Shown here: piece after piece, positions 24,530-33,974 of the stretch
Position numbering within the stretch: position 1 is the first letter of the stretch
Layout: every line of letters begins with the position of its first letter
Source: Exilispira sp.
GTDB lineage: Bacteria; Spirochaetota; JAAYUW01
Assembly (NCBI GenBank): GCA_012517545.1
Contig: JAAYUW010000066.1
Span: 1 to 46,850, forward strand
Direction: 5' to 3'
DNA length: 46,850 nt
Position numbers and translations under genes: made by a program
Notes under the pieces: generated by a model
Told to the model about the DNA's origin: nothing
Database searches by the model: none
What the model saw: only the letters and a program-made list of their open reading frames with translations

Positions 24530-26614
24530 ATGAATAAAAAAACTGTTGCAATTATTGGTAATCCTAATAGTGGGAAAACCACATTATTCAATGTACTAAC
24601 CGGTTCAAATCAAAAAACAGGTAATTGGTCAGGAGTAACTGTTGATAAAGTAGAGGGATATTTTTCTACCAAAAATTACAATGTTACACTTGTAGATTTA
24701 CCAGGATTATGGGGTTTTTATTCTGATTCTGAAGATGAAATACTCGCAAAAAGATATCTTATAGAAAATTCTCCGGATTGCATCCTCATAATAATTGATG
24801 GAACAATGCTGGAAAGAAGTTTAATGCTGGTTTTATCATTGCTGGATAGAAAGATACCGATTTTACTTGCCATAAACATGGCTGATGAACTTGAATCTTA
24901 TGGAATAACAATAAACACAGATAAACTTGAAGAATTTTTGCCTATCAAAACTGTCACGATAAGCGCTTTAAAAGAGTTAGGGATCGATTCATTATTGGAA
25001 AATCTTGATTCCATTCTATCTTCAAGTGATAAAGAAAAAAATGAGAGAGTGGAGAATTCAGAACTTTTAAATTCTACTTTGTTAGAAAATAAAGGAAAAG
25101 AGATAAACTTGATACCGCCTGGTATGCAAATATATATTGATGACCTATTTCAAAAATTGGAGGAATTTCTTCCAGAATTTGATAGAAAAATACTTTACTT
25201 TTCCTCGGTCTTGTTATTATGCCTTGACAACCTGGTATATGATCTTCTTCCACTAAATAACGAACAAAAGCTGTATCTTTCCGCAATGGTTAAAGAATAT
25301 GCCGCAAATATAATTAGAAAATACAAACAGGATCCTGCAAACTATCTTATCGATTATCGTTACAGCAAAGCCAAAGCTCTTGCAAATGAGATTGCTAAAC
25401 ATAAAGAAACAAATAAAACAAGGTTTGTATTGTCAGATGCACTTGATAGGATTGTTATCTCAAAATTTGGGGGTTTACTAATATTTTTACTGATAATGTT
25501 CTTAATCTTTCAGTTGACCTTTACAATAAGTCAGCCTTTATCTGACTTGATAGAAAAACTTTTTGATCTGCTATCAAATTCTGTTGAAAACTTCTTACTT
25601 GAAATAGGTTCCAGAGATTTTCTAATATCTTTGCTTATTAATGGTATCATACCTCCTATAGCTTCAGTTGCTGCGTTTATACCATCTGTTGGCATACTTT
25701 TTTTCTTTATTTCCTTTTTGGAAGATTCTGGTTATATGGCAAGAGCTAGTTTTATGTCGGATAAGATCATGCATATTGCTGGACTTCATGGCAAATCCTT
25801 TATTCCGATGATTTTAGGATTTGGTTGCAATGTCCCTGCTATCATGGCAACAAGGACACTGGAAACTCCAAAAGATAGAATAATCACAATCTTAATGAAT
25901 CCTTTGATGTCATGTTCTGCAAGGCTACCTGTATACCTATTATTTGCCCAGGTATTTTTCCCTAAAAATGCTTCAATAGTTGTTTTTTCGCTATATCTTT
26001 TAGGAGTCATTTTATCACTTCTTGTCGGAAAAATCTTTAAATTTATATACTTTAAAAATGATGATGCTACTTTGTTGATAGATTTGCCCCCATATAGAGC
26101 TCCATCTTTAAAAAATGCCTTTACCGTAATGTCTTTAAAAGTGTGGGATTTTCTAAAAAGAATTATTGTTTATGTCTTAACAGGATCAATAATCCTATGG
26201 TTTCTGTCATATTTTCCAGCTGGTAAAGCCTATGGAAGTGAAGAGAGCATCATTGGTAGTCTTGCTAAAGTTTTCACTCCAATCTTAAAACCTTTAGGTT
26301 TTGGTTACTGGCAAGTATTTGTTGCTTTAATTTTTGGATTTATAGGCAAAGAGCTTGTAATAGCAAGTCTGGCTTCATTATTAACCTCAACTACAGGTGA
26401 ATCTCTGGCTTTAGCTTTGCCATTATATTTCAACCCTGCTTCCGCATATGCCTTTCTTGTGTTTGTTCTTTTATATATTCCATGTCTTGCAACTGTAGCT
26501 GTTATACGAAAAGAAGCAGGAAAAAAGTGGATGTGGATAGCTATTTTTTATCAGACAATATTGGCTTACGCAGTTTCATTTGGCTTTTATAAACTTTTAT
26601 CTGTTCTAATTTAA
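24530..26614 (+). CDS. feoB: FeoB ferrous iron transporter
   Basis: A 694-residue inner-membrane Fe(II) transporter. The N-terminal G domain has GNPNSGKTTLFN (G1), VDLPGLWGF (G3), INMADELE (G4) and TISALKELG (G5). A spacer domain follows to about residue 300. The membrane part contains two gate regions, with FIPSVGILFFFISFLEDSGYM and GFGCNVPAIMATRTLETPKDR as the first, and a second with IFGFIGKELVIASLASLL. The C-terminal helices contain YIPCLATVAVIRKEAGKKW. Length and motifs are typical. No separate feoA or feoC adjoins; the upstream regulator carries a FeoA domain. AAAGGG precedes the ATG. Confidence 0.96.
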   Translation: MNKKTVAIIGNPNSGKTTLFNVLTGSNQKTGNWSGVTVDKVEGYFSTKNYNVTLVDLPGLWGFYSDSEDEILAKRYLIENSPDCILIIIDGTMLERSLMLVLSLLDRKIPILLAINMADELESYGITINTDKLEEFLPIKTVTISALKELGIDSLLENLDSILSSSDKEKNERVENSELLNSTLLENKGKEINLIPPGMQIYIDDLFQKLEEFLPEFDRKILYFSSVLLLCLDNLVYDLLPLNNEQKLYLSAMVKEYAANIIRKYKQDPANYLIDYRYSKAKALANEIAKHKETNKTRFVLSDALDRIVISKFGGLLIFLLIMFLIFQLTFTISQPLSDLIEKLFDLLSNSVENFLLEIGSRDFLISLLINGIIPPIASVAAFIPSVGILFFFISFLEDSGYMARASFMSDKIMHIAGLHGKSFIPMILGFGCNVPAIMATRTLETPKDRIITILMNPLMSCSARLPVYLLFAQVFFPKNASIVVFSLYLLGVILSLLVGKIFKFIYFKNDDATLLIDLPPYRAPSLKNAFTVMSLKVWDFLKRIIVYVLTGSIILWFLSYFPAGKAYGSEESIIGSLAKVFTPILKPLGFGYWQVFVALIFGFIGKELVIASLASLLTSTTGESLALALPLYFNPASAYAFLVFVLLYIPCLATVAVIRKEAGKKWMWIAIFYQTILAYAVSFGFYKLLSVLI

Positions 26615-26907
26615 CTATATTAATGAACCTAACCTATAAAAAAGAGATATAAAAAAAGTTCTTAGAGAGCCAGCTGTGTGCAAATGAACAAACTTAAACT
26701 TAAATTATACTCATGTAAAATAAAGAAGAGCAAGAAGTAAATAAACCAGCAAAATCTATCTTTTTGTGCAGGAGAGCCATTAATTAAAATTAATCAAATC
26801 GAATTGTCAAATTATGAAAAAATTGTATTATGAAATTGGAAAGGGGATATATTAAGTTGGTTTTTTTAAAATTATAACCAATGTTATTTCGAGAGAAGGA
26901 GGAATAT

Positions 26908-27429
26908 ATGAAATATGGAAAATTTGTTAAAAAATATGATCTATTTGCTATATTTATTTTTATTGCACTGATTTTTTCAATTTTTAGTATAAATGTTGTT
27001 GCAGATGAAAAAAAGGGAAGTCAGAAATCGTATTTTACATCATACTTAAGCACAAATGATCTATGTATTTACATCTCTTCTGGTTTTCTACTTGGGTTCA
27101 CTCTAAATGCAGGTGCAGAGTTTGTTCTTGGTCAATGGAATATTTCAAATGTTTTACCTATAGATTACTCTCTTGGTGGTAAATTTATATTTAATGGTTA
27201 CAGCGGACATATTGGCATTTCTCCTGTTTTCATGATTCATATAGGTTTTTCTGGTATTAATCTTGAACTTTATCAAGGGATAGGCATTGGTGTTAAAATT
27301 CCTGATGGCGCAACTTTTACTGAAATCGCTGGTTTAAATTGGTTTATAAACAAAAACTTGTCAATAATTTTTGAATATGCATATATCGGTTTTTCATCAT
27401 GGGGAATTGGAATAATGTTTAAAATTTAA
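26908..27429 (+). CDS. Small secreted barrel-like protein A, paralogue of the next gene
   Basis: A 173-residue exported protein of unknown function. The N-terminus has a basic stretch and a long hydrophobic signal (FAIFIFIALIFSIFSINVVA) with a likely cleavage before DEKKG. The mature part alternates glycine and aromatic residues in short strands (INLELYQGIGIGV, LSIIFEYAYIGFSSWGIGIMF), which looks like a small outer-membrane beta barrel. It aligns with the following gene along its whole length, e.g. LGQWNISNVLPIDY against LGEWNIANIWPIDY. The ATG at 26908 is chosen because AAGGAGG precedes it by 5 nt; the ORF-track ATG nine codons earlier has no such site. The 293-base gap upstream holds nothing recognisable. 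Confidence 0.7.
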   Translation: MKYGKFVKKYDLFAIFIFIALIFSIFSINVVADEKKGSQKSYFTSYLSTNDLCIYISSGFLLGFTLNAGAEFVLGQWNISNVLPIDYSLGGKFIFNGYSGHIGISPVFMIHIGFSGINLELYQGIGIGVKIPDGATFTEIAGLNWFINKNLSIIFEYAYIGFSSWGIGIMFKI

Positions 27430-27540
27430 AAGGAAGAAAATTTGAATATTTTCATACGAATATAATATAACATAATATAGTATAGCAGGTAAATTTATGG
27501 AATTTTAATAAAATTTTTATTAATAATATTATTATTTTGA

Positions 27541-27568
27541 TTGACAAATAAATATGATTAATTATCAT
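27541..27568 (+). promoter_or_regulatory. Promoter before barrel-like gene B
   Basis: TTGACA (27541-27546) and TATCAT (27563-27568) with a 16-bp spacer stand just before a strong GGAGGTG ribosome site and the ATG at 27593. This indicates that the second paralogue has its own promoter. The initial transcribed region holds a short direct repeat of ttatcatct. Confidence 0.65.
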
Positions 27569-27592
27569 CTCTTATCATCTTGGAGGTGAACT

Positions 27593-28129
27593 ATGAAAAA
27601 ATGTATGCTGGTTGTTCTTCTTTTGTTGTTGATTTCTACACCAGTTCTTGCTCAAGAAAATAACGATATATCCCAATTTTTTCAATCTTATCTTGACAAT
27701 GGGGATCTTTCTTTCTATGCATCAGCTGGATATTGGTGGGGTTTTTGTATCAATGCAGGTGTTGAGTACACTCTTGGTGAGTGGAATATAGCAAATATCT
27801 GGCCTATAGATTATGGTGTTGCTGTTAAAGTCTTATATGAAGGTTGGAGCTATGCTGGTTATGGCTTTGAAAGTTATATTGGAGCTGCCCCTTTTTTCAT
27901 GCTTCATATTGGTGTCAAAGGGACAAATCTTGACTTTTACGAAGGCATTGGTTTAGGGTTTGCTTTTTACATGGGTAATTATTATAGTGAATATAATGAC
28001 TTCGAGATAGGTTTTGCTGCTGTTTCAGGAGTTTCCTGGTATTTTTCTAAAAATATGGGTCTTATACTTGAGTATGCTTATATAGGTTGGGTTTCAACCT
28101 GGGGTATTGGAATTACAATGAAATTATAA
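27593..28129 (+). CDS. Small secreted barrel-like protein B
   Basis: A 178-residue exported protein, paralogue of the preceding gene. The signal peptide MKKCMLVVLLLLLISTPVLA is followed by QENND; the cleavage looks like signal peptidase I. The mature protein is rich in Gly, Tyr and Trp with repeating strand-like segments (FYASAGYWWGFCINAGVEY, MLHIGVKGTNLDFYEGIGL, LILEYAYIGWVSTWGIGI), consistent with an outer-membrane barrel. No family name is recognised. The mature part is clearly related to protein A, but B carries about 15 more residues, mainly in two central loops (AGYGFESYIG, MGNYYSEYND). A strong terminator follows, so it is probably well expressed. Confidence 0.75.
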   Translation: MKKCMLVVLLLLLISTPVLAQENNDISQFFQSYLDNGDLSFYASAGYWWGFCINAGVEYTLGEWNIANIWPIDYGVAVKVLYEGWSYAGYGFESYIGAAPFFMLHIGVKGTNLDFYEGIGLGFAFYMGNYYSEYNDFEIGFAAVSGVSWYFSKNMGLILEYAYIGWVSTWGIGITMKL

Positions 28130-28196
28130 GTTGTAAGAATTTTAAGACTTATTGGATAATTTATTAAAGCTTTATAATTATCTATAATTTTTTTGG

Positions 28197-28224
28197 GGCA
28201 GATCCAGTTGGGTCTGCCTTTTTT
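28197..28224 (+). terminator. Rho-independent terminator after the barrel-like pair
   Basis: GGCAGATCC and GGGTCTGCC pair as a 9-bp stem with one G-U type mismatch around AGTT, followed by TTTTTT. It closes the barrel-like genes and separates them from the M16 peptidase genes. Confidence 0.93.
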
Positions 28225-28388
28225 ATAGAAAAAATCGTATTAAATCTAAAAGTTAGTTATTTAAATATTGCTTTTTCTTTTAAATTTCAAAAATTAAAAT
28301 TGATAAAATTACAAAATAAAATGTTTTAAAAAATTAATATTGTGATATAAATAATGAGAAAGTTATATATTAAGATAAAGGTAGTTTT

Positions 28389-29762
28389 ATGAATGGGAAA
28401 AGAATTTTACTTTCTACACTTTTAATCTTTTTATTTCTATTTGTCTTATCAGCAGACTATTCTCATTTGCTCAAATATGAAACTTTTACGCTGGATAATG
28501 GTTTGCAGGTTTACCTTGTTCCTAAGTCAGATCTTCCTCTTGTTTCAATATGGCTAGCTTCAAAAACAGGTGCTTATACTCAAACTAAAGATACATTTGG
28601 TTATGTGCATATCTTTGAGCATATGTTTTTTAAGGCAAATAAAAATATGAAAACAGCAGAGGAATATTACGAAACTTTAAAACACCTGGGAATATACTAC
28701 AATGGTTATACATCTCAGGAATATGTTGTTTACTATTACACATTTCCGGAATATCTCTTAGAGCCAGCTGCAAAACTTGCTCATGATTCTATAGTTTATA
28801 CTGCTCTTGACCCAGCTGAGCTTGAAAGAGAAAAAAAAGTTATTGAAGAGGAGTATAATATTAGAATTTCTGATCCTGAATATTATCTTGTAAACAAATT
28901 AATGGCTCAAGCTCTCTATCAGGATCAGCTTTTTAGGTTTGATCCTTTAGGAGAACTGGACACTATAAGATCTGCTTCTATAGAAAAACTTGCTGAAATA
29001 AAAGAAAATTTCTTTATTCCTAAAAATTCGGCTATTTTTCTTGTTGGTAATATTGATATTGAAAAGACTAAAACTCTTGTTTCGCAGCTTTTTTCAGATT
29101 GGAAAGGAAAAGAACCAGTTAAAATAGCCGTAGAGCCAGTCAAATCTCTTGATAAGGATGTTGTTGTTTTTAACTATATGAACAATCCTTACATTGCTAA
29201 AATGTATATTATGCTTAATGGTCCTGGAAACAGTGATCCTGAAGGTAAAAAACTTGGCTATGCAGCAGATGTCCTTTTAGCATCTTTGAGTAATCAGAAT
29301 CATCCATTTTCAAAGGAGATGCTTAAATATGTCTACAACTTTGATTTTTATTACGATACATGTCAATTTGATGGCCCAATAATTTTTTCTGCACAACTTC
29401 CTGTTAATCAGGTTGCATCAGCTTATAATACTTTTAAAAAGTGCTGGAACAAGGTTGTTAATGATAGATCGTACTGGGATAATTCATATATTGAGCAGGC
29501 AAAGCAGAGCTATGCAATATCTCAGATAAAACTCAATCAGTATAAAGATCTTGAAACTATAGGGCATGTTGTATCAAGGCTCTGGTGCCTGAATATGTTT
29601 CCAGAAGCATTGGATCTTTATTATGCATACAATGAGATTAAAAGAGAAGATATTGCTGCTTTTATTGATAAATACTTTAAAGGGAAGCATTGGGTTGCTG
29701 GGATACTTATAAATAAAGCCAAATCAAATTCATTTGGGTATGAAAAGTTGTTGCAACCTTAA
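28389..29762 (+). CDS. M16 family zinc metallopeptidase, catalytic member
   Basis: A 457-residue exported inverzincin-type peptidase. A signal segment (LLSTLLIFLFLFVLSADYS) precedes the M16 N-terminal domain, YETFTLDNGLQVYLVPKSDLPLVS. The zinc motif HIFEH is at residues 74-78 (HXXEH), and a distal glutamate lies about 76 residues later in REKKVIEEEY. Both match active M16 members. The second M16 domain follows at about 200-430. The length is normal for the single-chain bacterial type. It precedes a paralogue without the zinc motif by about 95 bp; such pairs often form a heterodimer. AAAGG lies about 8 nt before the start. Confidence 0.9.
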   Translation: MNGKRILLSTLLIFLFLFVLSADYSHLLKYETFTLDNGLQVYLVPKSDLPLVSIWLASKTGAYTQTKDTFGYVHIFEHMFFKANKNMKTAEEYYETLKHLGIYYNGYTSQEYVVYYYTFPEYLLEPAAKLAHDSIVYTALDPAELEREKKVIEEEYNIRISDPEYYLVNKLMAQALYQDQLFRFDPLGELDTIRSASIEKLAEIKENFFIPKNSAIFLVGNIDIEKTKTLVSQLFSDWKGKEPVKIAVEPVKSLDKDVVVFNYMNNPYIAKMYIMLNGPGNSDPEGKKLGYAADVLLASLSNQNHPFSKEMLKYVYNFDFYYDTCQFDGPIIFSAQLPVNQVASAYNTFKKCWNKVVNDRSYWDNSYIEQAKQSYAISQIKLNQYKDLETIGHVVSRLWCLNMFPEALDLYYAYNEIKREDIAAFIDKYFKGKHWVAGILINKAKSNSFGYEKLLQP

Positions 29763-29856
29763 TTATTCTTTTCCAAATATTATACATTTAAGATTGAGAA
29801 AAAAATAAGCTTTTCGCAACTAAATACCGAAGAGCTAAAAAATTAAAAGGGTTTTT

Positions 29857-31329
29857 ATGAAAAAAGGAATGATAAAAAAAAGATATGGTATTATAATTAT
29901 TTTATCAGCATTGTTTGTATCTATTTTATTCTTATCAGCTGGTTGTGCAACTACACAGACTGCAGAGCTTAAAGAAGATTTTTATAGTAGTATTCAAAAA
30001 ATTGGTAATGAAAATGATAACATCTATCAGTTTACATTACCAAATGGTATCAAAGTATATGTTTTTCAACAGCCAAAAGATGAAGTTGATGAGCAATCGA
30101 CAAATTTTTATAAATCTGTTGAGGTTTCATACATATTTAAAAATGTCCCACTTTGTATGCACAATTTACCGGCTGGAACTCAAAATGCACTCACAAGTTA
30201 TCTTGTAGCTATGCCAGGTAAAAAGTACGATACAGATAAGATTTCAGCTCTTTTAAATATGGGATATTTACTTAATTTCGATCTGGACATAAATGATGAT
30301 TATATTGAATACTACGTTGAAGGAAGCTCCACACACCTTTCAAGCTATTTAACAGATATTGCTGCTGATATGTTTTCCAAAACTATTGCTACAAATATTA
30401 ATTATCAGGCATGGATGAAGGATTTTTCAAAAATTGCCAATTCTTATAAGTACGATCTTCAGTATTATTCCAAGCGGTTAGCCTTGACAAATGCTTTTTA
30501 CAATACTTTTTATGGCGCTTCACTGGATACTTCAGATTCTTACCTTAAAATATCTTACAATTCTCTATCAAAACTGTACAGCAGGTTGATTCAACCTAAA
30601 AACCTTACAATAATAGTTCGTGGTGGAAAGATGAGCCCTTCAGTTATTGCAGATATTCTCTGGGAAAAATTTTCATTTATGAAAAATAGAAAAACAGACA
30701 TAGATAATTTAACCTTTACAGAGGTTGATAGAACAAAATTAAGCAAAAAAAATCTTGAGACCTATTCAAGTTCAGACAGTAAAAGATCACTAATAAGCTG
30801 TTTTTTCCCTGGTCCACTTAATACATCAAAAGACTATGCTCCCTTTAACATAGCCTGTGATGTTCTTAATAACAAGCTTTTTATTAATGTCAGGATAAAG
30901 AATAACCTTGTGTACGATATTTATTCTTATGTGGCAAGTCTAAATCAATCCTGGGGCTATATATTTTTGCAGACAAATAATCCTGAAAATAGCATGAAGA
31001 TAGTCAAACAAACGATAAAGGATCTTATAACGAATGGTATAACCGAATTTGATCTTGAAAGCTTCAACAATTCTTTATTTACCGATTATTACCTTTATAG
31101 TTCATACGGTAAGGGTAAATATTATCTTTTTCACGATGTTGTTTCTTTACTCAATGAGCAGATTGATAGCTATTATGCAAACTTTCTTAAAACATATAAA
31201 AATGTCACGATTGCTGAGGTTAATGAAGTTATAAAAAAATATTTCGATTATTTTTACTGGGGGTTTATTGCTCCAGATGCTAATACTATAAAAAATACAG
31301 ATAAATCTCTTTTCTTTTTGCATCCATAA
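29857..31329 (+). CDS. M16-like lipoprotein lacking the zinc-binding motif
   Basis: A 490-residue protein. The signal peptide ends in the lipobox LFLSAGC at about residue 29, so it should be lipid-anchored. The M16 fold is recognisable from IYQFTLPNGIKVYVFQQ at about 50-70, LIQPKNLTIIVRGG and FINVRIKNNLVYDIYSYV. The position corresponding to HXXEH has no matching histidines (it reads around PAGTQNALTSYLV), so it is probably not catalytic. Together with the preceding gene it probably forms an active/inactive pair in the periplasm, anchored by this subunit. This partnership is inferred from gene order and known M16 heterodimers. Confidence 0.8.
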   Translation: MKKGMIKKRYGIIIILSALFVSILFLSAGCATTQTAELKEDFYSSIQKIGNENDNIYQFTLPNGIKVYVFQQPKDEVDEQSTNFYKSVEVSYIFKNVPLCMHNLPAGTQNALTSYLVAMPGKKYDTDKISALLNMGYLLNFDLDINDDYIEYYVEGSSTHLSSYLTDIAADMFSKTIATNINYQAWMKDFSKIANSYKYDLQYYSKRLALTNAFYNTFYGASLDTSDSYLKISYNSLSKLYSRLIQPKNLTIIVRGGKMSPSVIADILWEKFSFMKNRKTDIDNLTFTEVDRTKLSKKNLETYSSSDSKRSLISCFFPGPLNTSKDYAPFNIACDVLNNKLFINVRIKNNLVYDIYSYVASLNQSWGYIFLQTNNPENSMKIVKQTIKDLITNGITEFDLESFNNSLFTDYYLYSSYGKGKYYLFHDVVSLLNEQIDSYYANFLKTYKNVTIAEVNEVIKKYFDYFYWGFIAPDANTIKNTDKSLFFLHP

Positions 31330-31381
31330 AGCAATTAAACATTAAATCTTTTTTAGTAACCTATTTTACAAAAGGATAATG

Positions 31382-32188
31382 ATGGAACAACTTGATCTAT
31401 ATCTTTCTATTGCCATAAAAGCTGCTAAAATGAGTGGTGATATCCTTAAGAGAAACTTTAAAAAACAATTTATTATAGAAGATAAGGGAAATAGAGATAT
31501 AGTAACCTCTATAGATAAGGCTAGTGAAGAATTATTATATAGATATTTCCAAAAAGTTACTCCAGAAATAAACTTTTATGGTGAAGAAACTCTTGGCAAC
31601 ATCGAAGGTATAAGCTGGGTAGTTGATCCTCTTGATGGAACAAAAAACTATGTCCACAGGATTCCCTATTTTGGAGTTTCTATTGCTCTTTGTGAAGATT
31701 TGCTTCCCATCGTTGGTGTTGTATATTTTCCTCTTTTAGGTGAACTTTACATGGCAATAAAAGGGAATGGAGCTTTTCTTGTGAAAAATAACGAAAAAAG
31801 TATTTTTGTAAAAAAGCAAAGAATTTTATGCAGTTCAACAGAAAGGATAGATCACTGTTTTCTTGCTACAGGTTTTCCACACTCTAAGAGTCAACTTCTT
31901 GGAGATTATATGAGTGAACTTGAAAATGTTTTGAAAAATGTTTCAGCAGTTAGAAGGTTTGGTAGCGCTGCTTATGACCTATGTCAGGTGGCAAAAGGGA
32001 CATTCGATGGATTCTGGGAGCATGGGCTTGAAAGCTGGGATATGGCAGCTGGTGCATTGATAGCTGAGGAAGCTGGATGTACAGTTAGCAAATCTGATGG
32101 TGCTCCCTGGAATATCAAATCCCCAACTATTTTTGTATCAAATCCGAAGTTACATACAAAACTTTTAGATATATTTAGTAGTAAGTGA
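31382..32188 (+). CDS. Inositol monophosphatase family phosphatase (SuhB-like)
   Basis: A 268-residue Mg-dependent phosphatase of the inositol-monophosphatase/fructose-bisphosphatase superfamily. FYGEET provides the first metal-binding glutamate, WVVDPLDGTKNYVH the DPLDGT motif and ESWDMAAGALIAEEAG the third metal aspartate. The length is typical. Substrates may be inositol phosphate or another sugar phosphate; bacterial SuhB proteins also have an rRNA-related role, which the sequence cannot show. Two ATGs are adjacent (31379, 31382). AAGGATA suits the second somewhat better. It follows the M16-like lipoprotein gene by about 50 bp. Confidence 0.92.
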   Translation: MEQLDLYLSIAIKAAKMSGDILKRNFKKQFIIEDKGNRDIVTSIDKASEELLYRYFQKVTPEINFYGEETLGNIEGISWVVDPLDGTKNYVHRIPYFGVSIALCEDLLPIVGVVYFPLLGELYMAIKGNGAFLVKNNEKSIFVKKQRILCSSTERIDHCFLATGFPHSKSQLLGDYMSELENVLKNVSAVRRFGSAAYDLCQVAKGTFDGFWEHGLESWDMAAGALIAEEAGCTVSKSDGAPWNIKSPTIFVSNPKLHTKLLDIFSSK

Positions 32189-32219
32189 TATGAGAGTCGC
32201 AAATCAAAAATCCAAAGTC

Positions 32220-32242
32220 AAAAGTCCTTGAAAAAGACTTTT
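32220..32242. terminator. Possible weak bidirectional terminator between convergent genes
   Basis: AAAAGTC and GACTTTT form a 7-bp stem around a 9-nt loop in the 87-bp space between the convergent phosphatase and ABC-2 permease genes. There is only a short T tract and the stem is AT-rich, so function is uncertain. Part of the stem is also one of the dispersed AAAGTC motifs. Confidence 0.35.
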
Positions 32243-32275
32243 ATTACGACAGTGGAAAATTACAGAACAAAAGTT

Positions 32276-33118
32276 TTATCCCTGCATAATTATAAGGTTA
32301 GAAGACTCATACTTCTTTAAACCTCTATAAAACAGAAAAACTGAAAGAAGAAGTAAAAGTGTTGGAACTATAGTTGCCACTATAAATAATAATAGGTTAA
32401 ACTTAGTTATTACTCTTACCGGTAGATAGATGCCAAAGCCTACTGGAATAAATGTATATAGTATTATTCGAAAAGGGTTTGAATAGATCTTTTCAGGATA
32501 TGTTGAAAATGAAACTATTGCATTAAAGACAGTCTCTTTTATCTGCTCGGAATTCCCTATAAAAAATGTTAAAGATGAAAACATTATCAGGATTGAAGCA
32601 AAAAACATCGCTGCCATTATTATAAAATAAGTAAAAAGAAAAAAACCTGTTATGCTTTTTGGAAGAAATATAAAGAAAAGAATATACCCATAGATTAAAT
32701 CACCCCACGCCGAGGCATCAGAAAAGCTTGCTCCTGAAAGAAAAAGGGTGTTTTTAGGATAAAGAAGATAATTATCGAGTTTTCCTTCAATAATTATACG
32801 TGGCAGATCTCTAAAACCTGCAAATAACGCATGCATAAGTCCAAAACTTGAAGCTGAAAATCCCCATATAAGGGCTATCGCAGAAAATTCAATCCCTTTT
32901 GCCTTAAAGGATTCTTCGAAACTTTCAAATAGAAGAGCCCAGAGTATCAAAAAACCAAGATCATTTAAAATCATCCCAAAAACCTGGAGAAAAAATGCTT
33001 TTTTATACGCAAGTTGTGATTTTAAGTTTATTTTTGTATAGATAAAAAGTAAAGAGAAATAACTGGAATAATCTTTTAAATTCAATTTGTTAAATATTGC
33101 TAGCAGTTTTTTTCTCAT
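32276..33118 (-). CDS. ABC-2 type transporter permease subunit 2
   Basis: A 280-residue integral membrane protein with about six hydrophobic segments (for example FLILWALLFESF, SAIALIWGFSASSF, LFTYFIIMAAMFFASILIMF, LLLFIVATIVPTLLLLLSVFLFYRGL). The segment FRDLPRIIIEGKLDNYLLYP and NPFRIILYTFIPVGFGIYLP are marks of the ABC-2 family often annotated DUF990. It would form a heterodimer with the permease encoded just upstream and be driven by the ATPase at 34.2 kb. The exported substrate is unknown. AAGGA precedes the ATG. Confidence 0.85.
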   Translation of the reverse strand: MRKKLLAIFNKLNLKDYSSYFSLLFIYTKINLKSQLAYKKAFFLQVFGMILNDLGFLILWALLFESFEESFKAKGIEFSAIALIWGFSASSFGLMHALFAGFRDLPRIIIEGKLDNYLLYPKNTLFLSGASFSDASAWGDLIYGYILFFIFLPKSITGFFLFTYFIIMAAMFFASILIMFSSLTFFIGNSEQIKETVFNAIVSFSTYPEKIYSNPFRIILYTFIPVGFGIYLPVRVITKFNLLLFIVATIVPTLLLLLSVFLFYRGLKKYESSNLIIMQG

Positions 33119-33182
33119 GACTTTTCCTTTTTTGTTTTTTTTGTCATATTTAAGTACACTTTAGATCTATGAAGGTTTTATC

Positions 33183-33974
33183 TTAGCCACCCTGTATGTT
33201 TACTCTCTTTATACCATTTTGATATATTAAAAAAGCTGTTGAAAATAAAAGAACTATATAGATAAGCTGGATAGAAAATCCCTGCAAATACTCTATAAAA
33301 TTAAATTTCACGACCATTTTGGCGGCAAAATAGTTCATATAAGTGAATGGAGAATACCTCAAAATCTTAAGAACGATGGGTGGAAAAAACTCAAGTGGTA
33401 CAAAAAGTCCACTTATTATAAATACAAGCTTTTGATATATCCAGTAGATAGGCTTTGTTTCCTCTATGTAAAATGCAAACATCCCGATATTTATCATAAA
33501 AAGAAGGTTCAGGCAGACAGCGCCATAAATAACGGGCAAACCAGCAAAAATTTGCCATACAGGTATCGTTTTAAATCCAGAGATTACAAAAGCTGCTAAA
33601 AATCCTATAACAAGGGTGACAAAATTTTTTAGGATTATTTCACCTATACTCGAAAAAAAGTGATACAGTATAAATGACATAGGTCTTATTAGCTGGTAAG
33701 CAACTGAACCGTCTTTGATGTCACTTGAAATCCTGTTATGTACAAGAACCTTCGACATCTCGATAGACTCGGTAACAACAAGGTAATAAAGTAGCATCGG
33801 TAAGGTAAACCCCATATATTTGTCATTCTGCCCCAGTAAAGTTCTGTAAACAAAGAAAAATGTTATCAGGACGAACACTAAAAAAATTTTGCTTATCAAA
33901 AAATCTTTGAGATATGCCAGGCTTGATTTAAGAGACATATTTACAAGATAAATGTATTTTTTGATGTTATTCAT
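33183..33974 (-). CDS. ABC-2 type transporter permease subunit 1
   Basis: A 263-residue membrane protein with about six predicted transmembrane helices. The segment SDIKDGSVAYQLIRPMSFILYHF is the conserved cytoplasmic element of this exporter group, and GLFVPLEFFPPIVLKILRYSPFTYMNYFAAK is the C-terminal signature. It belongs to the same DUF990/ABC-2 type as the next gene, from which it is separated by 64 bp. The ATPase gene is 182 bp upstream. Together they form a three-gene exporter for an unknown substrate. Confidence 0.85.
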   Translation of the reverse strand: MNNIKKYIYLVNMSLKSSLAYLKDFLISKIFLVFVLITFFFVYRTLLGQNDKYMGFTLPMLLYYLVVTESIEMSKVLVHNRISSDIKDGSVAYQLIRPMSFILYHFFSSIGEIILKNFVTLVIGFLAAFVISGFKTIPVWQIFAGLPVIYGAVCLNLLFMINIGMFAFYIEETKPIYWIYQKLVFIISGLFVPLEFFPPIVLKILRYSPFTYMNYFAAKMVVKFNFIEYLQGFSIQLIYIVLLFSTAFLIYQNGIKRVNIQGG

